Shown piece by piece: positions 8,584 through 18,196 of a stretch of 56,501 nucleotides of DNA (its first letter is position 1; every line of letters begins with the position of its first letter). The DNA is from SB15 sp964639245 (GTDB lineage Bacteria > Chloroflexota > Anaerolineae > Aggregatilineales > J027). The position numbers and the translations under genes were made by a program. The notes beneath the pieces are model-generated. The model was not told the origin of the DNA. It saw only the letters and a list, made by a program, of their open reading frames with translations, and searched no databases. The stretch spans positions 1-56,501 of the forward strand of contig CAZXCU010000024.1 in NCBI GenBank assembly GCA_964639245.1, written 5' to 3'.

Positions 8584-11349
8584 TTATTTCGCGGTATAGC
8601 CCTCTTCCCACAGGGCTGCATGAGCCGATGCCAACCGTGCAATCGGCACACGGAAGGGTGAGCAGCTCACATAGTTCAGGCGGGTTTTGTGGCAGAAGTG
8701 AATACTGTGGGGTTCGCCCCCGTGTTCACCGCAGATACCGACTTCGAGGTCGCCACGAGTCTTGCGGCCTTTTTCGGTTGCCAACGCAATCAGATACCCG
8801 ACCCCTTCATCATCCAACACCTGGAAAGGATTATCGGGCAAAATGCCACGTTCAACGTAATCGAGCAGGAATTTACCTTCGGCATCGTCACGGCTAATCC
8901 CATAAGTGGTTTGGGTGAGGTCGTTCGTCCCAAAGGAGAAGAATTCAGCGTATTCAGCAAATTGGTCAGCGGTGATGGCTGCACGCGGCAGTTCAATCAT
9001 CGTTCCGACTTTGTAGTGAACTTCCACGCCATAGACTTCAAAGACTTCTTTGGCAATTTCTTCGACCATTTCACGCAGCATTTTCACTTCGTTGAAGTGG
9101 CTGGTGACGGGGATCATGATTTCGGGTTTGACATCGAATTTTTCTTTGACCAGTTGGCAGGCCGCTTGGAAGATAGCGCGAATTTGCATGGCGTTAATCG
9201 CCGGACGCATAATCCCCAAACGTACCCCGCGCAGCCCCAGCATCGGGTTAAATTCGCGTAGGCGTTTCACCGCAGTCATCAGATTTTCAATTTTGGTGAG
9301 TTCGTTGGGTCTATCGCCGAGAATCCGCAAGCCGGCTGCCCGCAGTGCCAGTTGTTCATGGTCAGGCATAAATTCATGCAAGGGCGGGTCAATCAAGCGG
9401 ATAATCACGGGCAGGCCATCCATAGCGCGGAAAATGCCGTAAAAATCATCCTGCTGATAGGGCAGCAGTTTTTCGAGTTCACGGGCTTCTTCTTCGCTGT
9501 TGGGTTCTGCCAGAATCATGGATTGCACAATGGGCAGCCGTTCTTCTTGGAAGAACATATGCTCGGTACGGCAGAGACCAATCCCACGCGCACCATAATC
9601 GCGGGCGCGGCGGGCATCATTGGGGTAATCTGCGTTAGCATATACACCGAGACGACGGAATTGATCTGCCCAGCCCAAGAGTTTTTGCAGGTAAGTTTCT
9701 TTTTCAAAGGCGGGTTCAACGGTGGGGATTTCACCCAAGAAAACTTCGCCTGTTCCACCATCAATCGAAACCACATCACCTTCGTGAATTTCCAAGCCGT
9801 TGACGCGCATAATGCGGGATTTGACATCAATCACCAGCGCTTCGGCCCCGGCCACACAAGGAACACCAAACTGGCGGGCGACGACGGCGGCATGGCTGGT
9901 TGCCCCACCACGGCTGGTCAAAATGCCTTTGGAGGCCAACATCCCATGCACATCATCGGGTTTGGTTTCGGGACGCACCATAATCACTGCACGTCCGGCT
10001 TTGCCCCATTTTTCTGCCAGATCTGCATCAAACGCAGCCACACCCACCGCTGCACCGGGCGAAGCATTCACCCCCGTTGCCAGCATTTTGCCATCTTGCA
10101 TGGCTTTTTCTTTGGCGGTGATGTCAAATTGCGGGTGCAGAAGTTGGCTCACATGGCTGGGGGTAACACGCAAAACGGCCTGCTGACGGGTGATTAATCC
10201 TTCTTCCGCCATTTCTACCGCAATCCGAATGGCAGAACGTGCTGTACGTTTGCCGTCACGGGTTTGCAGCATCCACAATTTGCCACGTTCAATGGTGAAT
10301 TCGACATCCTGCATTTCGTGGTAGTGGACTTCCAGTTTGTTAGAAATATCGACAAACTGCCGATAGACTTCTTGATTTTCTTTTTCCAGAAGGGCAATCG
10401 GTTCGGGGGTACGGATACCAGCCACCACGTCTTCGCCCTGCGCGTTCATCAGATAATCACCAAACAATTTGCGTTCGCCGGTGGCAGGATTGCGGGTAAA
10501 GGCCACCCCTGTCCCGGAGTCATTGCCCATGTTCCCGAACACCATCGTTTGAACGTTGACGGCTGTGCCTAAATCGTGGGCAATGCCCGCCGCATTCCGA
10601 TAGTCTACCGCCCGTTTGCCATTCCATGATTTAAACACGGCTTGAATAGCGAGGCTGAGTTGTTCCATCGGGTCAAGCGGGAAAGGCGAACCCACCCGTT
10701 CAGCATAAATTTTCTTAAAGACACTGGTGATTTCTTTCCAGTCATCAGCGCTAAGTTGGGTGTCAGAGGTAAAATGGCGTTGTTCTTTGGCTTCGGTGAT
10801 GACATCCTCAAACGCTTCGTCTTCAATTTTCATCACAATGGATCCAAACAACTGTACCAGACGGCGATAGGCATCATAGACAAAACGTTCATCGCCTGTC
10901 AACCGCACCATGCCCGCCGCAACATCATCATTCATCCCCAAGTTCAAAATGGTATCCATCATGCCGGGCATGGAGAATTTCGCGCCAGAACGCACAGACA
11001 CCAGCAGGGGATTGTCCGGGTTGCCGAATTTTTTACCTGTTTTTTCTTCGACACCCGCCAATTGATGCAGCACCTGATCCCACAAGCCTTCGGGGAAGGT
11101 TTCATCATTGTCTAAGTAGGCATTACACGCTTCGGTTGTGACGGTGAAACCGGGCGGAACCGGGACATTTGCTCTGGTCATGTCCGCAAGACCAGCACCT
11201 TTACCACCCAGTAATGAACGCACCGCGTCCCACTTGCCACCGACAGCTTGTTCAGCGAGGGCGACTTCATCAAACGCATAAACCCATTTTTTATCAGCAA
11301 GATATTTCTTGCCATTTTTAGCCACCGCAGCGGCAGTTTTCGTAGCCAT
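8584..11349 (-). CDS. ppdK: Pyruvate, phosphate dikinase
   Basis: Interconverts PEP, AMP and PPi with pyruvate, ATP and Pi in the cytoplasm. 921 residues, slightly longer than usual (about 880). The N-terminal ATP-grasp region carries GGKGAGLADM and PVPPGFTVTTEAC. The central phosphohistidine motif is GGATSHAAVVAR with the catalytic His near residue 486. The C-terminal TIM barrel carries GICGEHGGEP and YVSCSPFRVP with the catalytic Cys. I chose ATG 11349 because GAGGAG lies about 10 bases upstream; a longer in-frame extension is not family-like. It is divergent from nifJ across 291 bp, so PEP/pyruvate and pyruvate/acetyl-CoA conversion are encoded side by side. This suits PPi-based glycolysis or gluconeogenesis from acetyl-CoA. 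Confidence 0.97.
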   Translation of the reverse strand: MATKTAAAVAKNGKKYLADKKWVYAFDEVALAEQAVGGKWDAVRSLLGGKGAGLADMTRANVPVPPGFTVTTEACNAYLDNDETFPEGLWDQVLHQLAGVEEKTGKKFGNPDNPLLVSVRSGAKFSMPGMMDTILNLGMNDDVAAGMVRLTGDERFVYDAYRRLVQLFGSIVMKIEDEAFEDVITEAKEQRHFTSDTQLSADDWKEITSVFKKIYAERVGSPFPLDPMEQLSLAIQAVFKSWNGKRAVDYRNAAGIAHDLGTAVNVQTMVFGNMGNDSGTGVAFTRNPATGERKLFGDYLMNAQGEDVVAGIRTPEPIALLEKENQEVYRQFVDISNKLEVHYHEMQDVEFTIERGKLWMLQTRDGKRTARSAIRIAVEMAEEGLITRQQAVLRVTPSHVSQLLHPQFDITAKEKAMQDGKMLATGVNASPGAAVGVAAFDADLAEKWGKAGRAVIMVRPETKPDDVHGMLASKGILTSRGGATSHAAVVARQFGVPCVAGAEALVIDVKSRIMRVNGLEIHEGDVVSIDGGTGEVFLGEIPTVEPAFEKETYLQKLLGWADQFRRLGVYANADYPNDARRARDYGARGIGLCRTEHMFFQEERLPIVQSMILAEPNSEEEARELEKLLPYQQDDFYGIFRAMDGLPVIIRLIDPPLHEFMPDHEQLALRAAGLRILGDRPNELTKIENLMTAVKRLREFNPMLGLRGVRLGIMRPAINAMQIRAIFQAACQLVKEKFDVKPEIMIPVTSHFNEVKMLREMVEEIAKEVFEVYGVEVHYKVGTMIELPRAAITADQFAEYAEFFSFGTNDLTQTTYGISRDDAEGKFLLDYVERGILPDNPFQVLDDEGVGYLIALATEKGRKTRGDLEVGICGEHGGEPHSIHFCHKTRLNYVSCSPFRVPIARLASAHAALWEEGYTAK

Positions 11350-11420
11350 GAGATTTTTTCTCCTCGTGGAGTTTGATTGTGCAATTTTTAACAGCTTAAT
11401 TTTTTCACGTTTCAAAGCAG

Positions 11421-11456
11421 TGGCCTATTGACATTAGGCCATTGTTTCACTGTAAG
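11421..11456 (+). promoter_or_regulatory. nifJ promoter with overlapping palindrome
   Basis: TTGACA (11428-11433), a 17-base spacer and TGTAAG (11451-11456) form a good promoter reading towards nifJ, with a leader of about 180 bases. A perfect palindrome, TGGCCTA (11421-11427) and TAGGCCA (11435-11441) with 7 bases between, encloses the -35 box. It also lies 72-92 bases upstream of the ppdK start on the other strand. It is placed to act as an operator for both genes. Confidence 0.6.
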
Positions 11457-11640
11457 CTGTAATACAAATCCCCACCCCATTTTTAAAACATAATTAAAAA
11501 TCTCCCTCCTATTTAGGCGAGCTGCACAAAACAGGTGACATTTAGCCAACTATCCCCTGAGTAAATTCAGGTGTTTTACGCGCTTTGATTCAGTAAAACT
11601 AAAAGTGGAAAACGCCGATTCTTATGGAAGGAAAATAAAG

Positions 11641-14600
11641 ATGGCGGAAAGAGTATACAAGACGCTTGACGCAAACGAGGCGGTGGCCTATGTTGCGTAC
11701 AGGCTGAATGAAGTCATCGCCATCTACCCGATTACCCCGTCTTCCGCGATGGGCGAATGGGCAGATGCGTGGATGGCGGAGAATCAACCCAATTTGTGGG
11801 GAACTGTCCCTTCTGTGATTGAAATGCAGAGCGAAGGTGGTGCGGCGGGGGCAGTTCACGGCGCACTCCAAACGGGTTCGCTCACCACGACATTTACCGC
11901 CTCGCAAGGGCTGCTGTTGATGATTCCCAATATGTATAAAATCGCGGGGGAACTGACTCCGGCGGTCTTTCATATTGCAGCACGTTCGATTGCCGCGCAG
12001 GGGCTTTCTATTTTTGGTGATCAGAGCGATGTCATGGCAACCCGCGCCACTGGTTGGGGGATGCTTTCATCCAATTCTGTGCAAGAAGCGCATGATTTCG
12101 CCCTCATCTCCCAAGCGGCAACCCTAGAAGCGCGGATTCCCTTTTTGCATTTCTTTGATGGTTTCCGTACCTCGCACGAAATCAACAAATTTGAATTGCT
12201 CAGCGATGATGTCATGCGGGCGATGATGGATGAAAAACGCATCCTAGAACATCGGGCGCGGGCGCTTTCGCCAGAAACCCCCTCCATTCGCGGAACAGCG
12301 CAAAACCCTGATGTGTACTTCCAAGCCCGCGAAACCGTTAATCAATATTACGCTGACTGCCCGGTGATCGTACAAAATATGATGGATCAATTCGCTGAAT
12401 TGACCGGACGGCAGTACAAACTCTATGAATATTATGGCGCACCGGATGCTGAACGAGTCATCATTTTGATGGGTTCCGGGGCAGAAGCGGTTGCCGAAAC
12501 CGTCGATTACTTGACCGCACAGGGCGAAAAAGTTGGGCTGCTTAAAGTGCGGTTATATCGGCCTTTTGATATGAAACGCTTTGTGGATGCCATTCCCACC
12601 AGCGTGAAAGCCATTGCCGTGTTAGACCGCAATAAAGAACCCGGCAGCACAGGCGAACCGCTTTATCTGGACTGTGTGGATGCCTTTTATGAAGCGCAAT
12701 TGAATGGCAGTATCGACTCCATGCCTCTAATTGTGGGGGGGCGTTATGGCCTGTCCTCCAAAGAATTCACTCCGGCGATGGTCAAAGCGGTCTATGACAA
12801 TCTGAGCGAAGCGCGTCCGAAAAATCATTTCACCGTGGGCATTATTGATGATGTCACCCACACCAGCCTTGAATTTGACCCCGAATTCTCCGTTGAACCG
12901 GAGAATGTAGTCCGCGCTGTATTCTACGGCTTGGGGTCAGATGGAACAGTTGGGGCGAACAAAAACTCCATCAAAATCATCGGAGAAAATACCCCCAACT
13001 ATGCACAGGGCTACTTTGTGCTGGACTCGAAAAAATCCGGTTCGGTTACTGTTTCGCATTTGCGTTTTGGCCCGCACCCCATCCGTTCAACCTATCTCAT
13101 CAGCCAAGCCAACTTTGTCGCGTGCCATCAATTTGTTTTCCTTGAACGCTATGACATGTTGCGCGAATTGCAACCCGGCGGAACCTTCCTGTTGAACAGT
13201 CCTTTTGGGCCAGAAAAAGTGTGGGATACCCTGCCTGCGGCGATGCAAAAGGGATTAATTGAAAAACATGCCAAATTCTATGTCATTGATGGTGACAAGG
13301 TTGCCCGTGAAAGTGGCATGGGTGGGCGTGTCAACACGGTCATGCAGGTGTGTTTCTTTGCCATTTCCGGTGTGCTGCCGCGTGACGAAGCCATTGCCGA
13401 AATCAAAAAATCCATTGTCCACAGCTATGGCAAAAAAGGCGATGTCATCGTCGAAATGAACCTCAAGGCAGTCGATAATACACTGGCAAATCTCTACGAA
13501 GTGCCGTTGCCCACCCGGGTTACCAGTACGCTTGAATTACATCCCCCTGTTCCTGCCAACGCACCCGCCTTTGTCAATGATGTTTTGGGGATGATGATTG
13601 CACGGCAGGGAGATTTACTGCCAGTGAGCGCTCTGCCTGTGGATGGGGTCTATCCTTCGGGGACAGCCCAATATGAAAAACGCAATCTGGCCGATACGAT
13701 CCCGGTCTGGGATCCTGAAGTGTGTATTCAATGTGGTAAATGTGCGTTTGTCTGCCCCCATGCGGTCATTCGTATCAAAACCTATGAACCAGAATATCTG
13801 GAAAATGCGCCAGACACCTTCAAGGCAGTGGATGCCCGTGACAAAAACTGGGAAGGTTTGAAATACACCATCCAAGTTTCGCCAGAAGATTGCACCAGTT
13901 GTGGCATTTGCGTACAGGTTTGCCCCGCCAAGAACAAATCGGCAACCGCGCTCAAAGCCATCAATATGATGCCGCAGCCGCCCATCCGTGAGCAGGAAAG
14001 CGAAAATTGGGACTTCTTTTTGAACATCCCTGACCTTGACCGCCGTAATATCAAGGTCAATACCATCCGTCAGCAACAGGTACAGCGCCCCTTGTTTGAA
14101 TTTTCTGGCGCGTGTTCCGGCTGTGGTGAAACCCCGTATGTGAAACTGGTTTCGCAATTGTTCGGAGACCGGGCGGTCATTGCCAATGCGACGGGCTGTT
14201 CCTCTATTTACGGCGGGAATTTACCGACGACTCCTTGGGCATATAACAATGAAGGGCGTGGGCCTGCATGGGCAAACTCGCTCTTTGAAGACAACGCCGA
14301 ATTTGGCTTGGGGATGCGCGTTTCACTGGATAAACAAACCCAGTACGCCAGCGAACTGCTGATGAAACTGTCTGCGGAAGTGGGCGAAGAATTGGTCAAA
14401 GCCCTTTTGAACGCCCACCAGCATGACGAGGCCGAAATTTATGAACAACGGGTGCGGGTGGCGCTCCTCAAAGAACGTCTGCAAACCCTTAACACGTCAG
14501 AATCCCGTCAACTGTTCGCGCTGGCAGATGGGTTTGTCAAACGCAACGTGTGGATTATCGGTGGAGATGGTTGGGCCTACGATATTGATTACGGTGGGTT

Positions 14601-15213
14601 AGACCATGTAATCGCCAGTGGGCGCAATTTGAATATCCTCGTTTTGGACACCGAAGTGTACTCCAATACAGGCGGGCAGATGTCCAAATCTACCCCGCGT
14701 GCTGCGGTTGCCAAATTCGCTGCCGGGGGCAAACCCGCCGCCAAGAAAGATTTAGGCTTGATGGCAATGAGCTACGGCAATGTCTATGTGGCGCGGGTAG
14801 CCATGGGTGCGAAAGATGAACACACGCTGAAAGCCTTCCTTGAGGCCGAAGCCTATGAAGGTGTCTCGCTGATTATCGCGTACAGCCACTGTATCGCGCA
14901 CGGCATTGACATGGAACGCGGCATGGAAAATCAGAAAGCGGCGGTAGAATCGGGGCAGTGGCCTCTCTATCGTTACAATCCTGACTCTGCCAATCAAGGC
15001 CACAACCCCTTTGTGCTGGATTCGCGTGCGCCTAAGATGCCGGTTGACCGCTATCTCTATATGGAAAATCGCTTCAAAATGCTCACCAAGAGCAGCCCGG
15101 AAGTCGCTAAAGATTTGCTGAAATTAGCCCAAGCCGATGTGAATACCCGTTGGGCCATGTACGAATATCTCGCTTCTCGTCCCTATGGACAGAACGGCAG
15201 TCAGGGAGAGTAA
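11641..15213 (+). CDS. nifJ: Pyruvate:ferredoxin (flavodoxin) oxidoreductase
   Basis: Single-chain, homodimeric enzyme that oxidises pyruvate and CoA to acetyl-CoA and CO2, reducing ferredoxin or flavodoxin. 1190 residues, normal for NifJ. In order: the N-terminal pyrophosphate-binding-type domain with YPITPSSAMGEWAD (about 30); a central ferredoxin domain with CIQCGKCAFVCP (about 694) and CTSCGICVQVCP (about 750) binding two 4Fe-4S clusters; and the TPP domain with CSGCGE (about 823), GDGWAYDIDYGG (about 974) and DTEVYSNTGGQMSKSTP. ATG 11641 was chosen because GGAAGG lies about 10 bases upstream and the family N-terminus fits. It is followed after 3 bases by a dihydroorotate dehydrogenase-like gene, so the two are co-transcribed. 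Confidence 0.98.
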   Translation: MAERVYKTLDANEAVAYVAYRLNEVIAIYPITPSSAMGEWADAWMAENQPNLWGTVPSVIEMQSEGGAAGAVHGALQTGSLTTTFTASQGLLLMIPNMYKIAGELTPAVFHIAARSIAAQGLSIFGDQSDVMATRATGWGMLSSNSVQEAHDFALISQAATLEARIPFLHFFDGFRTSHEINKFELLSDDVMRAMMDEKRILEHRARALSPETPSIRGTAQNPDVYFQARETVNQYYADCPVIVQNMMDQFAELTGRQYKLYEYYGAPDAERVIILMGSGAEAVAETVDYLTAQGEKVGLLKVRLYRPFDMKRFVDAIPTSVKAIAVLDRNKEPGSTGEPLYLDCVDAFYEAQLNGSIDSMPLIVGGRYGLSSKEFTPAMVKAVYDNLSEARPKNHFTVGIIDDVTHTSLEFDPEFSVEPENVVRAVFYGLGSDGTVGANKNSIKIIGENTPNYAQGYFVLDSKKSGSVTVSHLRFGPHPIRSTYLISQANFVACHQFVFLERYDMLRELQPGGTFLLNSPFGPEKVWDTLPAAMQKGLIEKHAKFYVIDGDKVARESGMGGRVNTVMQVCFFAISGVLPRDEAIAEIKKSIVHSYGKKGDVIVEMNLKAVDNTLANLYEVPLPTRVTSTLELHPPVPANAPAFVNDVLGMMIARQGDLLPVSALPVDGVYPSGTAQYEKRNLADTIPVWDPEVCIQCGKCAFVCPHAVIRIKTYEPEYLENAPDTFKAVDARDKNWEGLKYTIQVSPEDCTSCGICVQVCPAKNKSATALKAINMMPQPPIREQESENWDFFLNIPDLDRRNIKVNTIRQQQVQRPLFEFSGACSGCGETPYVKLVSQLFGDRAVIANATGCSSIYGGNLPTTPWAYNNEGRGPAWANSLFEDNAEFGLGMRVSLDKQTQYASELLMKLSAEVGEELVKALLNAHQHDEAEIYEQRVRVALLKERLQTLNTSESRQLFALADGFVKRNVWIIGGDGWAYDIDYGGLDHVIASGRNLNILVLDTEVYSNTGGQMSKSTPRAAVAKFAAGGKPAAKKDLGLMAMSYGNVYVARVAMGAKDEHTLKAFLEAEAYEGVSLIIAYSHCIAHGIDMERGMENQKAAVESGQWPLYRYNPDSANQGHNPFVLDSRAPKMPVDRYLYMENRFKMLTKSSPEVAKDLLKLAQADVNTRWAMYEYLASRPYGQNGSQGE

Positions 15214-15216
15214 ACC

Positions 15217-16233
15217 ATGGTAGACCTGAGTACCAGTTATCTCGGATTAAACCTCAGAACGCCGTTGGTGGTGTCACCCTCGCCGTTGTCTGAAGATATT
15301 GCCACGATTAAACACATGGAAGATGCCGGTGCATCGGCAGTGGTGCTGTACTCCTTGTTTGAGGAGCAGATTGTGAACGACCAGCTTGAACTGCACCATC
15401 ACCTGACCCATGGCACAGACAGTTTCGCGGAAGCCACCACCTATTTCCCCGAACCCAGTTATTTCCATGTCGGGCCAGAAGGCTATCTTAAGCACATTCA
15501 AAAAGCCAAAGAAGCTGTCGATATTCCCGTGATTGCCAGTTTGAACGGGACTTCGATTGGCGGGTGGACGAGCTTTGCCAAACAGATTGAGCAGGCGGGC
15601 GCGGATGCAATGGAATTGAATATCTACTACATTCCCACCGACATGAATATGAGTTCGGCGGACGTGGAACAAACCTATGTAGATATTCTTACCGCCGTCA
15701 AAGCCACCGTTAAAATTCCGGTGGCGGTCAAAATCAGTCCTTTTTTCAGCAACATGGCGAACATGGCAAAGCGGTTGGATGATGCAGGCGCAAATGCCCT
15801 TGTGTTGTTCAATCGGTTTTATCAGCCCGATGTTGACCTTGAACTGCTGGAAGTCCGTCGTAATGTGCTGCTCAGCACCCCACAGGCGCAGCGTCTACCC
15901 CTTACATGGATTGGCATTCTTTACGGGCGCATCCAAGCCCAACTTGCCGCTACCAGTGGGGTTCACAATGCAGAAGATTCGCTCAAAATGTTGATGGTGG
16001 GCGCAACCGTTACGATGATGGCCTCCATCCTCATCAAAAACGGCATTGACCATATCAAAAAAGTCGAAAGTGATATGGTGCAGTGGTTGGAAGAACATGA
16101 ATATGTCTCGGTAACGCAAATGCGCGGCAGCATGAGCCAGATGAACAGCGCCAACCCCGGCGCGTTTGAACGGGCGCAGTATATTCGTGCGGTTAGTACC
16201 CTGCCGGACAGATACCGCAATCGGATTTACTAA
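15217..16233 (+). CDS. Dihydroorotate dehydrogenase-like flavoprotein
   Basis: 338 residues with the FMN-binding TIM-barrel pattern of the dihydroorotate dehydrogenase family: an N-terminal LRTPLVVSPSPLSE strand, NGTSIGGW, VAVKISPFF, and a C-terminal barrel with GVHNAEDSLKMLMVGA. The family's substrate motif, normally Asn-x-Ser-Cys-Pro-Asn, reads ELNIYYIPTD here, so pyrimidine synthesis is doubtful. Similar genes are known next to nifJ in other bacteria. The 3-base spacing and the site GGGAG before the ATG indicate translational linkage with nifJ. It may use another substrate, or serve the pyruvate:ferredoxin system as an electron-transfer partner; neither is shown. Confidence 0.88.
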   Translation: MVDLSTSYLGLNLRTPLVVSPSPLSEDIATIKHMEDAGASAVVLYSLFEEQIVNDQLELHHHLTHGTDSFAEATTYFPEPSYFHVGPEGYLKHIQKAKEAVDIPVIASLNGTSIGGWTSFAKQIEQAGADAMELNIYYIPTDMNMSSADVEQTYVDILTAVKATVKIPVAVKISPFFSNMANMAKRLDDAGANALVLFNRFYQPDVDLELLEVRRNVLLSTPQAQRLPLTWIGILYGRIQAQLAATSGVHNAEDSLKMLMVGATVTMMASILIKNGIDHIKKVESDMVQWLEEHEYVSVTQMRGSMSQMNSANPGAFERAQYIRAVSTLPDRYRNRIY

Positions 16234-16240
16234 ACTTGAA

Positions 16241-16262
16241 GGGCGGGAAGCACTTCCTGCCC
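16241..16262. repeat. GC-rich palindrome after the nifJ operon
   Basis: GGGCGGGAA (16241-16249) pairs with TTCCTGCCC (16254-16262), 9 bp with one G-T pair, immediately after the stop codon. It resembles the other gene-end palindromes in this window. A true terminator follows at 16315. Confidence 0.5.
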
Positions 16263-16314
16263 TTCCTCCTAATACGCCTAGTTGAGTACACTGAACAAAA
16301 TTACAAGAATCGGT

Positions 16315-16346
16315 AACGGACGTAATAAGTACGTCCGTTATTTTTT
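16315..16346 (+). terminator. Intrinsic terminator of the nifJ operon
   Basis: AACGGACGTA (16315-16324) and TACGTCCGTT (16330-16339) form a perfect 10-bp stem with a 5-base loop, followed by ATTTTTT. Confidence 0.92.
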
Positions 16347-16348
16347 GC

Positions 16349-18094
16349 CTATTTGCGAAATTGAGTTTCTTTCCATTCAGCGAATAAATCGCGCAGCTTT
16401 AAACGCTGATATTTTCCGGTGGTCGTTACGGGAATGTCCATCCCAAAAATCACTGCTTTGGGGCTTTTCTCAAAACTCATGTGCTGACGACAGTACGCCA
16501 GCACTTCCTCAGTGGTCAGGGTTGCGCCGTCTTCCAGCACCACATACGCGCCAACTTCTTCCCCGTAATAGGTATTCTCAAACGCCACTGCCAACCCCAC
16601 CTTTACACCCGGTATTTGCAGCAGCACTTCTTCAATATCAAATGGGCTGAACTTTACCCCGCCGCGATTAATCAATTCCTTGAGCCGTCCGGTGATGAAA
16701 AAAAATTTCCGTCCCTGTGCATCTTCCTCATAAAAACCTTCATCCCCGCTCCGAAACCAGCCAAATTTAAAGGTTTCCGCGTTGGCATCGGGGCGCTTGA
16801 AATAATATTTCATGACATTATGCCCACGGATGCAAATTTCCCCGCGTTCACCTGCCCCCAGCATTTGCCCACTGCCGGACGCATCAAAAATCGCCATCTC
16901 ATTGGCTAAAATGGCACACCCGATGCTGGGGTACCCGTAATCTTGCATCCAGTGTTGGTGGGTTTGCCAATCAAGATCAATTGGCAGATGGCAGGAATAA
17001 CAGGTGGTTTCGCTCAACCCATAGCCATGCAAAATTTTAAAGCCAAACAGGTCTTCAAAGCGTTTGGCTAAAGTGACTGCCAGCGTTCCCGCCCCGCAGA
17101 CAATATGGCGGAAATGCTGCAAATCGTCCCGCGTCACATGGTCGCCAAAGATGCTTTTCCCCTCTGCGGCAAGTTTATCGGCATATTCGCTGCTAAATTG
17201 CAGCAAGGTTGGTACAACGCTCACTACATGGACTTTTTCCTGTGCAATCCGTTCCCAGAAATGTGTCACGCTGTAAGCCCGATTTAAAACCGTGCTACCC
17301 CCCACATACAGCGGTGTTACCAGTGTGACGATAGTGCCGTTGACATGGTGAATCGGCAGCACACACATCATGCGCTGGTTGCCGGTAATGCCCTGCCAGT
17401 TGGCAATCGAAAGCGCATCCACCAGCATGTTGTATTGCATCAGCACTACGCCTTTGGGAGCGCCGGTTGTACCACTGGTATACACCAGCAAACTTTCATC
17501 CTCTAAGGTTGGTTCGCTGGGGGGGGTAAATTCCGTTGGATAGTTTTTAAGTTCACTGTCTAGGTGGATATATTGTGGATTGGGTACGCCGCCTACCTGA
17601 ACAATTTCACGAATATTGTCTGCCCCTAAGCCTTCCCCCTGTCCATTTATAATTGTTTCGGCTCGTTCCAGATATTCAGGTCGTACCAGCACCAGCACAG
17701 ACTCGCTATTTCGCAAAATATAGGCGATGCGGGAATCATCTTCGGTGACATTTTGTGGGGCAACCGCCGCTCCGATTTTCCAGCAAGCCAGATAAATCAT
17801 CACTGTGTCGCTGTGGTTGTAGGCGATGGTCGCCACCCGACTCCCACGTTTGACCCCGTGTGCTACCAGAAAATGCGCGATCTGATTCACCCGTGCGTTC
17901 AATTCGCCATAGGTAAAGGTCTCACGGTTGCCCTCAGCATCATAGTGAATCAAAAAGACTTTTTCGGGGGTTTCGGCTGCCCGATTTTCCAGCAGATGCC
18001 CCACGCTCCGATAGGGAACAAGGGATGCTGGCACGTTGCTCAGGGTACGGGCTTTTTGAATATTTTCTTGTGTTTGACGGTCTAAGTCTGTCAT
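16349..18094 (-). CDS. AMP-forming acyl-CoA synthetase (ANL superfamily)
   Basis: Activates a carboxylic acid through an acyl-adenylate to its CoA thioester. 581 residues. The P-loop LVYTSGTTGAPKG is at about 203-215, YGLSET at 358-363, the hinge region GRLKELINRGG follows, and the C-terminal catalytic Lys561 is in TTTGKYQRLK. All core ANL motifs are intact. ATG 18094 was chosen; the preceding in-frame TTG extension is not family-like. The ribosome-binding site is weak (AGAGAG). It diverges from an acyl-CoA dehydrogenase over 102 bp, pointing to fatty-acid or related acyl-CoA breakdown. Substrate chain length cannot be read from the sequence. Confidence 0.93.
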   Translation of the reverse strand: MTDLDRQTQENIQKARTLSNVPASLVPYRSVGHLLENRAAETPEKVFLIHYDAEGNRETFTYGELNARVNQIAHFLVAHGVKRGSRVATIAYNHSDTVMIYLACWKIGAAVAPQNVTEDDSRIAYILRNSESVLVLVRPEYLERAETIINGQGEGLGADNIREIVQVGGVPNPQYIHLDSELKNYPTEFTPPSEPTLEDESLLVYTSGTTGAPKGVVLMQYNMLVDALSIANWQGITGNQRMMCVLPIHHVNGTIVTLVTPLYVGGSTVLNRAYSVTHFWERIAQEKVHVVSVVPTLLQFSSEYADKLAAEGKSIFGDHVTRDDLQHFRHIVCGAGTLAVTLAKRFEDLFGFKILHGYGLSETTCYSCHLPIDLDWQTHQHWMQDYGYPSIGCAILANEMAIFDASGSGQMLGAGERGEICIRGHNVMKYYFKRPDANAETFKFGWFRSGDEGFYEEDAQGRKFFFITGRLKELINRGGVKFSPFDIEEVLLQIPGVKVGLAVAFENTYYGEEVGAYVVLEDGATLTTEEVLAYCRQHMSFEKSPKAVIFGMDIPVTTTGKYQRLKLRDLFAEWKETQFRK

Positions 18095-18196
18095 GCGGCT
18101 CTCTACTAACTTAAAGTTTTCTGCGTTACACTCATTGTCAACGGTAAAATTGTACAAATTTTTGTGATAAATCGGAAACAACTGGGAGTGAAAGCA

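Noticed and set aside
9352..10197. 281-codon open frame on the plus strand
   Set aside because: It lies fully antisense inside ppdK, whose motifs are intact; the translation has no recognisable domain and follows from the codon bias of the opposite strand.
13615..14157. 180-codon open frame on the minus strand
   Set aside because: Antisense to the ferredoxin domain of nifJ; no ribosome-binding site and no motif.
18100..18120. AACTT-A-AAGTT palindrome between the acyl-CoA genes as a fatty-acid regulator site
   Set aside because: The arms are only 5 bp in an AT-rich stretch; not distinguishable from chance.
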